Below, one piece after another: positions 50,376 to 58,509 of a stretch of 64,000 nt of DNA. Origin of the DNA: Mucilaginibacter agri (GTDB taxonomy: Bacteria; Bacteroidota; Bacteroidia; Sphingobacteriales; Sphingobacteriaceae). A model generated the notes under the pieces. That model worked only from the letters and a program-made list of their open reading frames with translations, was not told the origin of the DNA and searched no databases. A program made the translations under genes and the position numbers. The DNA lies in NCBI RefSeq assembly GCF_009928685.1, contig NZ_WWEO01000045.1, forward strand, positions 434,001 to 498,000, written 5' to 3'. Positions within the stretch are counted from its first letter, which is position 1. Every line of letters begins with the position of its first letter.

Positions 50376-51161
50376 TTACATGCCGGGGATCTTAATACCG
50401 GCATCTTTAATATCCTGCAAAATGGTTTCCTGTACGGCCTGTTTGGTATCCTGAAACCCGTGCGCATTTACCCATACGTTAACCCCTACGCGGTAGCCAT
50501 CAGACTCGAGCATTACCACGCCGATGCGGCGCTCGGGTTTCTCGAGTATGTTTTCGCTTTTATCGACGGCGGCGTTGATCACCTCCTTAACCTGTTTGAA
50601 ATCGATATTGTTGGTAAATTTCAGTTCGATATCTAACCTCCGGTTTCCTTCGCGGCTAATATTGACAATCACCTCGTTAGATAATTTACTGTTAGGTAAT
50701 ATTACTGTACGATTATCGAACGTTTTTACAATGGTATAGAAGATTTGTATAGAGCTTACGGTACCTTCCAGCCCCTGAGCAATAATGTTATCGCCAACCT
50801 CAAAAGGTTTAAGCAGAAGGATAAGAATACCGCTGGCAAAGTTTTGTAGCGTGCCGGAAAGCGCCAAACCAGCTGCCACGCCGAAAGCGCCAACAACGGC
50901 TGTAAAGAGCGTCATCTGGATGCCGACGATTTGCATTACGCCAATAACAAGCAGCACCCGAAGCGCTACGCCGATAAGGCTTGTTAAAAAGGGTTTAATA
51001 GTAGGGTCGACATTGCGTTTATGTAAGCCAGATTGCGACCATTTAATAATGAAATTAATGAGCCACAAGCCGAGCATCAATACAATAACACCTACTAACA
51101 ATTTGGGGCCAAACACAATTACCCAGTCATAAACATGACTGTAGAATTTCTCGATATTCAT
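50376..51161 (-). CDS. Small-conductance mechanosensitive channel (MscS family)
   Basis: A 261-residue inner-membrane channel. Three transmembrane segments are followed by the pore helix with the glycine/alanine pattern VVGAFGVAAGLALSGTLQNFASGI. The MscS beta domain follows (KPFEVGDNIIAQGLEGTVSSIQIFYT, DNRTVILPNSKLSNEVIVN) and then the alpha/beta C-terminus (VGVNVWVNAHGFQDTKQAVQET). The length is that of the minimal MscS form. It opens under membrane tension during osmotic downshock. It is monocistronic. Confidence 0.93.
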   Translation of the reverse strand: MNIEKFYSHVYDWVIVFGPKLLVGVIVLMLGLWLINFIIKWSQSGLHKRNVDPTIKPFLTSLIGVALRVLLVIGVMQIVGIQMTLFTAVVGAFGVAAGLALSGTLQNFASGILILLLKPFEVGDNIIAQGLEGTVSSIQIFYTIVKTFDNRTVILPNSKLSNEVIVNISREGNRRLDIELKFTNNIDFKQVKEVINAAVDKSENILEKPERRIGVVMLESDGYRVGVNVWVNAHGFQDTKQAVQETILQDIKDAGIKIPGM

Positions 51162-51380
51162 ATCAGTAATAGCAAATAAAATAGAACAAAAATTGAATCA
51201 AAGGCTATTATTTCGCGGTGTGTCCGAAAGGACAAACCGAATAAAAGAACCACAGATGATACAATTTTAGAGCCTGAGTGTTTGGGCGAATTTTGCAATG
51301 AGCTTTTAAATTGGGTTCAAGCGATTGCTGAACAGGTGATTAACCGAATAATTTCTGCCATGCAAATTTTGGCTTCAAGC

Positions 51381-51605
51381 TCAGATCCGATAACGCAAGG
51401 AGATCATATTGCCAATAGCATTTATCAGTCCCGAGTTCTGATCTTCGGCATTTTGGGTTCCCCATTTACCTTCTGATTTTTGAAGTTGATAGGTCTCTCC
51501 TTTCAGCATAATTTCTATTTGTTGTTTGCTGAATGACGGCTTTTTGTTGAGGATGTAAAATACTACATCCGAGTTTTGATAGGTCAGTCGTAAAGGTTGG
51601 CTCAT
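51381..51605 (-). CDS. Small protein of unknown function
   Basis: A 74-residue protein: MSQPLRLTYQNSDVVFYILN, then KKPSFSKQQIEIMLKGETYQLQ and a polar end. The pattern suggests a small beta-rich domain. I recognise no family. The plus strand also has short open frames here but with less protein-like composition. It stands alone between MscS and the alpha-glucan locus. Confidence 0.5.
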   Translation of the reverse strand: MSQPLRLTYQNSDVVFYILNKKPSFSKQQIEIMLKGETYQLQKSEGKWGTQNAEDQNSGLINAIGNMISLRYRI

Positions 51606-51828
51606 GGTAAGGTAATTTTAAAGTCGATAGCTAATGTGATGTTGTTGCTGATCTCCAATCCAATTCTGTACCAAATAAAATTATTAACCGGCATATATTT
51701 TTATATAACTACAGGTTTAAAATCGGGTCTAATTGAGCATATAGGTCGAAATCGTTGTATATTTTAATATCCACCGAGGTGTAGCAAAGTCAGGAAGCGA
51801 ATGGAGTTCATAACTACTCCTTAACGAA

Positions 51829-51870
51829 AAACTCCTGCACTTTGCCTTAACAGGCAGCGTACAGGAGTTT
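51829..51870 (-). terminator. Terminator of the alpha-glucan operon
   Basis: Outer arms AAACTCCTG and CAGGAGTTT (12 bp with one mismatch when extended) enclose an inner GCCT/AGGC stem; a T-run follows in minus reading. It lies 22 bases past the alpha-amylase stop. Confidence 0.8.
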
Positions 51871-51891
51871 AATCATCAACGTAAGTTCTGA

Positions 51892-53325
51892 CTATTTCTT
51901 CTTCAGAACTAAGTAGCCATACGGCTGAAATGTATATTGATCTGTTAGGGTCAGATCGGTTTTTGTTAGTCCGTTAGTCCAGCTGGTGTTTTGTAGATTG
52001 GTTGGTATGCTAAAGTTAATCACGCTATTACGTGCATTCACTAATATCAACACGTCATCGGTACCCGATTTCTTTTCGAAGGCAATTATGTCGGCGTTAT
52101 TATACACCGTCATTGTGCCCGATTTTACAGCTTCGCTGCCAGTACGGAACGCAATGATCTTTTTATACTCAGCTACCATATCCGGATTGGTTATCCAGTC
52201 AATAGGGTCATTGGCGAAATAATTGATCTCCTTTGAACTACCAACCTCCTGTCCATCATAAATCAGCGGAACACCATTCATGTATGCGGCAAGCACAAAC
52301 GCCGCAAGCGCGCCCTGTTTGCCGTTGTAAATATCAACCGTGCTGCCATCAGATAAGGTCACATCATGATTGGTGCTATACCTAAGCTTAGCCCCGCCTG
52401 CTGCCAATGTATTGTTCTCGGCGGTGTTGGTGGTGAATAAATTGCTTGGGGCCTGTTTACCGGCGAAAATATCCTTTAGTGTCGAATAAAAACTAAAGCC
52501 ATAATTCATTTGAAAGCCAGCGGTAAACTGTTCCTGTTTACTGCCTTCCGATAAAAAGATCAACTTACGATCTGTAAACTTTTTCAACGTATCTAAAGAT
52601 TGTTTCCAGAAGTCTGTTGGGATCGGATCCGCGTAGTCGCAACGATAGCCATCAACATTGGCGGTAAGCACCCAGTACTTCATGGCACGAATCATAGCTG
52701 TGCGCATTTCCGAGCTGTTGTAATTCAGAGCTACCACGTCGGCGTAGTTAGTTCCTGGCGGTGGTATAAGTGCGCCGCTGGCATTTTGCTGATACCATGA
52801 TTTATTTGCGGTCCAGGCATTATCTGGCGAAGTATGATCTGCAACCCAATCCAAGATCACCGACATATTGCGCTTATGCGCTTCAGAAACAATGTTGCGC
52901 AAATCGTCCAACGTGCCGAAATCTGGATTAACCGCATTATAGTCTTTAACAGCATAAGGTGAACCCAATGGTTTTACGGCGTTAACTTGCCCTACCGGGT
53001 AAATTGGCATCAACCATATTACGTTAACGCCAAGTGCTTTTATAGAATCCAATCTGCTTAAAACACCCTTGAAGTTTGCATCCTTGCTAAACGCCCTGAT
53101 GTTAACCTCATACATAATAATGTCTTTAGTATCCGGTACACCTGTAAAAGGCGTTCCGTAAGCAGCAGGATCTTTATACCCATCTGTAGGCGGTGGCTTA
53201 ACCGGGGTAACCGGCGTTGGTGTATCGTGGCCTCCTTTGCTGCAACTCATTAATGTGCCCGCTGTTACCAACAATAACATTAAACTCAATATTTTAAACC
53301 TGGCAATTCGAATAATCATTTTCAC
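51892..53325 (-). CDS. GH13 alpha-amylase, exported lipoprotein
   Basis: A 477-residue enzyme. The lipobox LMSCS near residue 28 indicates membrane anchoring, so this is a SusG-like surface or periplasmic amylase. All four GH13 regions are present: DWVADHTS (I), DGYRCDYAD with nucleophile Asp230 (II), FLSEGSK with acid/base Glu260 (III) and STNHDVT with Asp321 (IV). A C-terminal beta-sandwich follows (about 395-477). It hydrolyses internal alpha-1,4 bonds. It is the last gene of the locus, four bases after the GH31 gene. Confidence 0.93.
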   Translation of the reverse strand: MKMIIRIARFKILSLMLLLVTAGTLMSCSKGGHDTPTPVTPVKPPPTDGYKDPAAYGTPFTGVPDTKDIIMYEVNIRAFSKDANFKGVLSRLDSIKALGVNVIWLMPIYPVGQVNAVKPLGSPYAVKDYNAVNPDFGTLDDLRNIVSEAHKRNMSVILDWVADHTSPDNAWTANKSWYQQNASGALIPPPGTNYADVVALNYNSSEMRTAMIRAMKYWVLTANVDGYRCDYADPIPTDFWKQSLDTLKKFTDRKLIFLSEGSKQEQFTAGFQMNYGFSFYSTLKDIFAGKQAPSNLFTTNTAENNTLAAGGAKLRYSTNHDVTLSDGSTVDIYNGKQGALAAFVLAAYMNGVPLIYDGQEVGSSKEINYFANDPIDWITNPDMVAEYKKIIAFRTGSEAVKSGTMTVYNNADIIAFEKKSGTDDVLILVNARNSVINFSIPTNLQNTSWTNGLTKTDLTLTDQYTFQPYGYLVLKKK

Positions 53326-53329
53326 TGTT

Positions 53330-55783
53330 TTAATATTTTAATTGGATGCTGCCCTGCTGGTTGCTGATTGTGGCATATTTAACGGGGCAAGCGTCAGCGT
53401 AATAACGTTCTTTAATATCGGTGCTGGCGGCGTTAAGGAATGAATATTTACCATCCTGAATCTTTATCTGTTGTTTACCCGCGGTAATTGTAGCACTGTT
53501 ATCGAAACCATGTAATACCAGCCTGATGTGTTTGAAATGGGAAGTATAGCTTCCTTCGACAGCATTAAAGGTGATTGCGTGTTTCTGAGGATCGAAATTG
53601 ATTGTCCGTTTATAGAAGTCGCCTTTTTCGTAACCAAAGCTTTTGCCATCATCTTCGTAATAAACCATGCTGTTGGCGGTACTGCCATTGTAAACATGGA
53701 TATCAAGCGTATCCGTAGGCTGCTCTGCCGTGGTTTGCACCAGCGATTGCATCGGAATAATGCTTCCACCTTTTACATAAACCGGCAATTTGCTGATGGT
53801 AAGCGGAACAATTTTTTCCTGGCCTCCTTTTTCTACAGAACCTGTATACAGATCATACCATGTTCCTTGCGGCAGATAGATCTTACCATACTCTTTACCA
53901 CTTTCAAACGGTGCTACCATAAAAGCATTACCAAACTCGTATTGATTTTGAAAAGTCGCGTCCATTACCTTCGGATCGAAGGTGTAGTTGATGGCCAACG
54001 ACCTCACCACCGGCATCCCACTTTGGGTCGACTCATAAAAAGTAGAATAGATATAAGGTAGCAACTGATAACGTAAACCAATGTAGTTCCGGGTAATATC
54101 CAGCACGTCCTCTCCCATTGTCCACGGTTCGGCTGATTTAGCCTGATTAGCCGTATGATTTCTGAAATATGGTGTAAAAGTGCCTAACTCCATCCAACGG
54201 GTATAGAGTGGTATCGATGGGTTGCCTGTAAAACCGCCAATATCCATCGCCGCAAACGATACGCCGCTTAAGCCCAAGCTGCTTAACAAACGCACACCTT
54301 GCAGCATATGGTCATCTTCGGCGCGGTTGTCGCCCGTCCAGATGGCAGAATAGCGCTGCATACCAGCATAGCCCGAACGACTCAAAATAAACGGACGCTC
54401 GGGAAAGTGCTCCTTCGCCCCTTCGTAGCTCGAACGCACCATTTGCATGCCGTATACGTTGTGAGCCTGCAGGTGATTGGTTTGCTTGCCATCGTAATCA
54501 AACATCACGTTATCAGGCATTTTCTGGCCCCATGTAGAAATCTCGTTCATATCATTCCAGATACCACTTACGCCTGATTGGGCAAAGAAGTTAACCTGTT
54601 TACGCCACCATGTACGGCCCTTTTCGCTGGTAAAATCCGTAAAGTTGCACCAGCCCGGCCAAACCTGACCAGTATACGGCTGCCCATCCGGATACTTAAT
54701 ATAAACGCTATCCTTTAAGCCACTTTCGTAAGCTGGCGCGCCTTTTTCAACCTTAATTCCGGGGTCAACAATTACGGTGGTTTTAAAGCCAAGCTTTTTT
54801 AGTTCGGCATTCATACCAGCTGGGTTTGGAAACCGATCTTTATTCCAGGTAAATAACTGGTAACGATCCATGTAGTGGATGTCCAGCGTAATGCCATCAG
54901 CCGGGATGCGTTTCTCGCGCAGGGTGTGTGCAATGTGCATCACCTCTTCTTCAGGATAATAGCTGTAACGGTTTTGCTGATAGCCTAAAGACCACATTGG
55001 CGGCATGGGCATACGGCCGGTTAAGTAGGTGTATGATTTAATAATATCAGCTACTTTTTTGTGGTAGATGAAATAGTAATTCATTTCGCCGCCACGTGCG
55101 CCAAATGATGAGAATCGATTATTACTCGCGCCAAAGTTAAAATCGCTTTGGTAGGTATTATCCAAAAATATACCATAGCTAAGCCCGTGGTGAATACCGA
55201 TGTAAAACGGAATGGTTGAATACAATGGGTCCTGGGTAACGCTATAGCCGTATATATCGGAGTTCCAATTGGTAAAGCCACTGCCCTTCCGGTCGAGTGC
55301 GCCCGTTTTCTCCCCCAGGCCTACGAAGTGCTCGTCATCCTGCATTTTTTTGTAGGTGGTAACAGCAGTTCCAACCCACGATGTATTTAAGCCCTGCTCG
55401 TCCTGGTTTATCATTTTACCGTCGGGTGTGTAAAATGCAATAGAGAAAGGCGTTTTTTGGATTACAGCTTTGAGTGAATCGGTGGCAATACCAATTTCCT
55501 TATCAGTTTGCGTTACGTTAACCTTGGTGGGTGTAACCTTACCAATAACTGCGTAAGAAAAATCCGTATCCAAAGGTTTACTGTCCATGCGCACTCTGAT
55601 AACAGATGGCGTGTATGCAGTTACTTCTACCGAAGCATTACTGGTTTTAATAGCGATCTTCTGTCCGTTTGCCTGCACAGAAACAACGGCTCCAGTTGGC
55701 GTAATACCGTTGCGCTGACAGAAGCCCTGTTTTACGTTAAGTAAGGTGGCAAACAGCGTAATAGCAAGGTAATGTATCTTCAT
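53330..55783 (-). CDS. GH31 alpha-glucosidase
   Basis: An 817-residue exported glycosidase (signal peptide ending KQGFCQ). An N-terminal beta-sandwich (about 30-230) precedes the catalytic barrel. The nucleophile is Asp411 in WNDMNE. The acid/base region has IWTGDNRAEDDHM, and GYQQNRYSYYPEEEV starts the barrel. C-terminal beta domains include DLYTGSVEKGG. GH31 enzymes release glucose from malto-oligosaccharide ends. It is in the same operon as the amylase, and downstream of a hairpin that separates it from the uptake genes. Confidence 0.93.
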   Translation of the reverse strand: MKIHYLAITLFATLLNVKQGFCQRNGITPTGAVVSVQANGQKIAIKTSNASVEVTAYTPSVIRVRMDSKPLDTDFSYAVIGKVTPTKVNVTQTDKEIGIATDSLKAVIQKTPFSIAFYTPDGKMINQDEQGLNTSWVGTAVTTYKKMQDDEHFVGLGEKTGALDRKGSGFTNWNSDIYGYSVTQDPLYSTIPFYIGIHHGLSYGIFLDNTYQSDFNFGASNNRFSSFGARGGEMNYYFIYHKKVADIIKSYTYLTGRMPMPPMWSLGYQQNRYSYYPEEEVMHIAHTLREKRIPADGITLDIHYMDRYQLFTWNKDRFPNPAGMNAELKKLGFKTTVIVDPGIKVEKGAPAYESGLKDSVYIKYPDGQPYTGQVWPGWCNFTDFTSEKGRTWWRKQVNFFAQSGVSGIWNDMNEISTWGQKMPDNVMFDYDGKQTNHLQAHNVYGMQMVRSSYEGAKEHFPERPFILSRSGYAGMQRYSAIWTGDNRAEDDHMLQGVRLLSSLGLSGVSFAAMDIGGFTGNPSIPLYTRWMELGTFTPYFRNHTANQAKSAEPWTMGEDVLDITRNYIGLRYQLLPYIYSTFYESTQSGMPVVRSLAINYTFDPKVMDATFQNQYEFGNAFMVAPFESGKEYGKIYLPQGTWYDLYTGSVEKGGQEKIVPLTISKLPVYVKGGSIIPMQSLVQTTAEQPTDTLDIHVYNGSTANSMVYYEDDGKSFGYEKGDFYKRTINFDPQKHAITFNAVEGSYTSHFKHIRLVLHGFDNSATITAGKQQIKIQDGKYSFLNAASTDIKERYYADACPVKYATISNQQGSIQLKY

Positions 55784-55791
55784 TGTTTAAG

Positions 55792-55821
55792 AAAAAGTTA
55801 GCCGCTTTTAAGGCGGCTAAC
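55792..55821 (-). terminator. Hairpin with T-run inside the sus-like operon
   Basis: A perfect 9-bp stem (GTTAGCCGC and GCGGCTAAC at 55797-55805/55813-55821) is followed by five T residues in minus reading. It sits between SusE and GH31, where partial termination would lower enzyme-gene expression. Confidence 0.65.
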
Positions 55822-55842
55822 AGGGTATTAGATGATGTATTG

Positions 55843-56895
55843 TTAATTTTTAACTACCGTGTACTGGTATTTCTTTCCGGCCGACTGGGTCATATCTATT
55901 GTTACCGTATAATTGCCAGCGGTATTTATAGTGATGGCGCCATCGGTTTGGATAAGGTTACCTGTTAAAGCGTTGCTATCAGCCGGGCCATAGTTGATAT
56001 CCCAGGCGTCATTAGCGCGGAATTTGAGCGCACCCGGCACCAAGGCCACTGTAACACTCCAGGTGTTATTGGCGGCGTTATAGGTCATAGGGGTTGATGA
56101 ATCCCACGCATGTGGTGTGGCAGTACCGATAATACCAAAAGTGTTAATCAGCGCCGTGGCGTAAGTAAGGTTCTTAATATCCACGTTTAGCTTGTAATAG
56201 CCTGGTGTGCTCACTTTTATGCCATCTGCATTACCATTGGTTGTCAATTTACCGTTGCCGGCATCGCCATAGTTAATGTGATTAAAGTCTGGCGCGGAGG
56301 TAAACTTAAACTGGTTGGTATTGCTGATGTATACATAACCTTCGTAAGTGTATGTAGTAACAGATGGCAATGTTGCAGCAGCGCCGGGGTTCCAGCCCTG
56401 GTAATCGCCCGGAACATACAATTTGGCTGGGGCGAGTTCTTTGTAAGTTGTTACCACCAATTTAATTGGCGACGAAAACACAGAATCTTTGCCATAGATA
56501 GCCGAACCAACGCGCATTTCTATAGTGGAAGTTGCATTGGCAGGCAAGCCAAGGCCACTCATTACAGCATTGTTTAAAGCACCATAAGTTAATGATAGCG
56601 TATCGACGTTGGTGGTAGTACCAACCGTTGTCTTCTTGGCAAAGTTACTGCCCGATGTGCCAATTTGTACAAAATAGCTAACTACAGCTTGTACGCCATA
56701 GTCCGCACTACTCCATTTTACTTTTAGTTGTTGTATGGTGTCAGCAGCTGTTACCACGATAGCTGTATTGGTGGCCGGGGTTGATAGCACCGGTGCTGTA
56801 ATATTTGATGATACGGTGGCCTTATTGCTTTCGTCCTTTTTACAGGCGGCTAAAAAAGCAACAGACAACACCATTATAGTTAATATTTTTTTCAT
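55843..56895 (-). CDS. SusE/SusF-like starch-binding outer-membrane lipoprotein
   Basis: A 350-residue lipoprotein (lipobox FLAACKK near residue 18). The N-terminal SusE domain (about 25-140) is an Ig-like fold with ITAPVLSTPATNTAIVV and VSYFVQIGTSGSNFA. Two CBM-like modules follow (about 150-250 and 250-350), with YVPGDYQGWNPGAAATLPSV, FGIIGTATPHAWDSSTPM and the aromatic WSVTVALVPGALKFRAND. Aromatic residues at these positions bind alpha-glucan helices in SusE/SusF. It follows SusD by 13 bases. Confidence 0.88.
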   Translation of the reverse strand: MKKILTIMVLSVAFLAACKKDESNKATVSSNITAPVLSTPATNTAIVVTAADTIQQLKVKWSSADYGVQAVVSYFVQIGTSGSNFAKKTTVGTTTNVDTLSLTYGALNNAVMSGLGLPANATSTIEMRVGSAIYGKDSVFSSPIKLVVTTYKELAPAKLYVPGDYQGWNPGAAATLPSVTTYTYEGYVYISNTNQFKFTSAPDFNHINYGDAGNGKLTTNGNADGIKVSTPGYYKLNVDIKNLTYATALINTFGIIGTATPHAWDSSTPMTYNAANNTWSVTVALVPGALKFRANDAWDINYGPADSNALTGNLIQTDGAITINTAGNYTVTIDMTQSAGKKYQYTVVKN

Positions 56896-56908
56896 GATTT
56901 GTTGAGGT

Positions 56909-58498
56909 TTAATAGCCGGGGTTCTGTTGTAGGTTCGTGTTCAACTGTCTATCTGATGCCGGGATCGGGAATATATTCAGGTGGGCATCCGTAGCGGTAC
57001 CGTTTTGTACGTTGCCTTTAAAATCCCACAGGTAAGTGCCACCAGTAAACAAGCCGAAGCGGATCAGGTCGGTTCTTCTTAAAGCTTCCCAGTACAATTC
57101 ACGGCCACGCTCATCAATCATAAAATTCAGGGTCAATTGCGAGGCATTGATATTACCTGTTGCGTTGCCATAAGCACGCTGACGGATGGCGTTAACGTAG
57201 TTGAGTGCTGTACCTGCGTCTCCGCCTGTACCACCGCGCAATACGGCCTCCGCATAGTTCAGGTAAATCTCAGAAAACCTGAACAGCGGAAAGTCCGTAT
57301 CAACAAAAGTATCGTTGCTGCCAAGTTTACCTGTAGAGGTTACGTTTTTAAACTTGGCGCATAAATAACCTTGTGTAAAAATGGTTGGGTTAGTGATGGT
57401 TAATGTTTGACCGGCAGTGTAAAATATTGCGCGTGAATCTGTGTTACCAGAAGGATCGGCAAATTTGTTTACAAAAGTTGTCGTCATGCGGTTACCAGCC
57501 CATCCGCCCGAAGGGATACCGAACATGTTGGTAGCATCTTCAGAGCCCCCAACGGCAGCATGGATCACAAAGGTCATATCACCATAGCTTTGAGTATTGA
57601 TACCATCTTCGGCTATCGGCATAATAATCTCGTCGCGATAGTTACCATTATCTGCCAAAAACAGGTTACGGTAATTGTTGTGCAGGCTGTATTTGCCCGA
57701 GCTGATTACCTTATTGCAATAGGTGATACAATCGGTGTTACGTTGTGTGCCTGTATAAACCTGTGCGTTCAGATATAAACGACTTAATAATGCCCAATCT
57801 GCAGCTTTATCGGCACGCGCATATTCGTTAGCGCCCGGATCGGCAAGATCGCCTTGGATAGCCAACAATTCCGACTCTACATATTTGAACAAATCTGTTC
57901 TTGAAATCTGCTTAGGTGTAAATGTACCCGGCAAATCTGCTTCTGTAGCAAATGGTGGGTTACCAAACAAATCCATAGCGATGTAATAGTAGTAGGCACG
58001 TAAGAAACGAGCTTCAGCCAGGTAATGAGTTACATCATCTTTTAACGGGCTTTGTAATGAAGCCAATTTGGCGTTTACATCGCGGATATATTCGTTACAG
58101 TAAGCAATGTTGATGAACAAGCGCTCATACATCAGCTTTACGTAAAGGTTATTGTCAGACCAGATGCCACCGTGATATTCAACCAAACCACCATCGCCCC
58201 AGGCGTTGATACATTCGTCGGTTGTTACTTCCTGAGCTGCCCAGTACTCACGTAAAAATGCCGTAGTACCCTCGTCTGATGCCTGGATCTCAGCTGCGCC
58301 AAACTGGCCTTTCTGGCCAGTAAGCGCCATAGCCCCATATAATTTGGCCAGAAATTGTTTGTAAGATGCAGGATCATCAAACACCGTTGCCGATGTGCTT
58401 ACCAGCGGGTCTATCGGCTTGGTATTAAGGTCTTTGGTACATGATGTTACCAAAGCTACCAACGCCGCTTGTATGATTAATATTTTATAACGTTTCAT
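56909..58498 (-). CDS. SusD/RagB family nutrient-binding lipoprotein
   Basis: A 529-residue outer-membrane lipoprotein (lipobox LVTSCTKD near residue 20). The SusD fold is seen in the TPR-rich N-terminal half (VFDDPASYKQFLAKLYGAM, HYLAEARFLRAYYYYIAMDLFGNPPF). The C-terminal motifs RFSEIYLNYAEAVLRGG, LNYVNAIRQRAYG and FMIDERGRELYWEALRRTDLIRFG are all present. SusD lids the SusC transporter and binds the glycan. It lies 11 bases from susC. Confidence 0.95.
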   Translation of the reverse strand: MKRYKILIIQAALVALVTSCTKDLNTKPIDPLVSTSATVFDDPASYKQFLAKLYGAMALTGQKGQFGAAEIQASDEGTTAFLREYWAAQEVTTDECINAWGDGGLVEYHGGIWSDNNLYVKLMYERLFINIAYCNEYIRDVNAKLASLQSPLKDDVTHYLAEARFLRAYYYYIAMDLFGNPPFATEADLPGTFTPKQISRTDLFKYVESELLAIQGDLADPGANEYARADKAADWALLSRLYLNAQVYTGTQRNTDCITYCNKVISSGKYSLHNNYRNLFLADNGNYRDEIIMPIAEDGINTQSYGDMTFVIHAAVGGSEDATNMFGIPSGGWAGNRMTTTFVNKFADPSGNTDSRAIFYTAGQTLTITNPTIFTQGYLCAKFKNVTSTGKLGSNDTFVDTDFPLFRFSEIYLNYAEAVLRGGTGGDAGTALNYVNAIRQRAYGNATGNINASQLTLNFMIDERGRELYWEALRRTDLIRFGLFTGGTYLWDFKGNVQNGTATDAHLNIFPIPASDRQLNTNLQQNPGY

Positions 58499-58509
58499 TA
58501 CTGTCTTGA

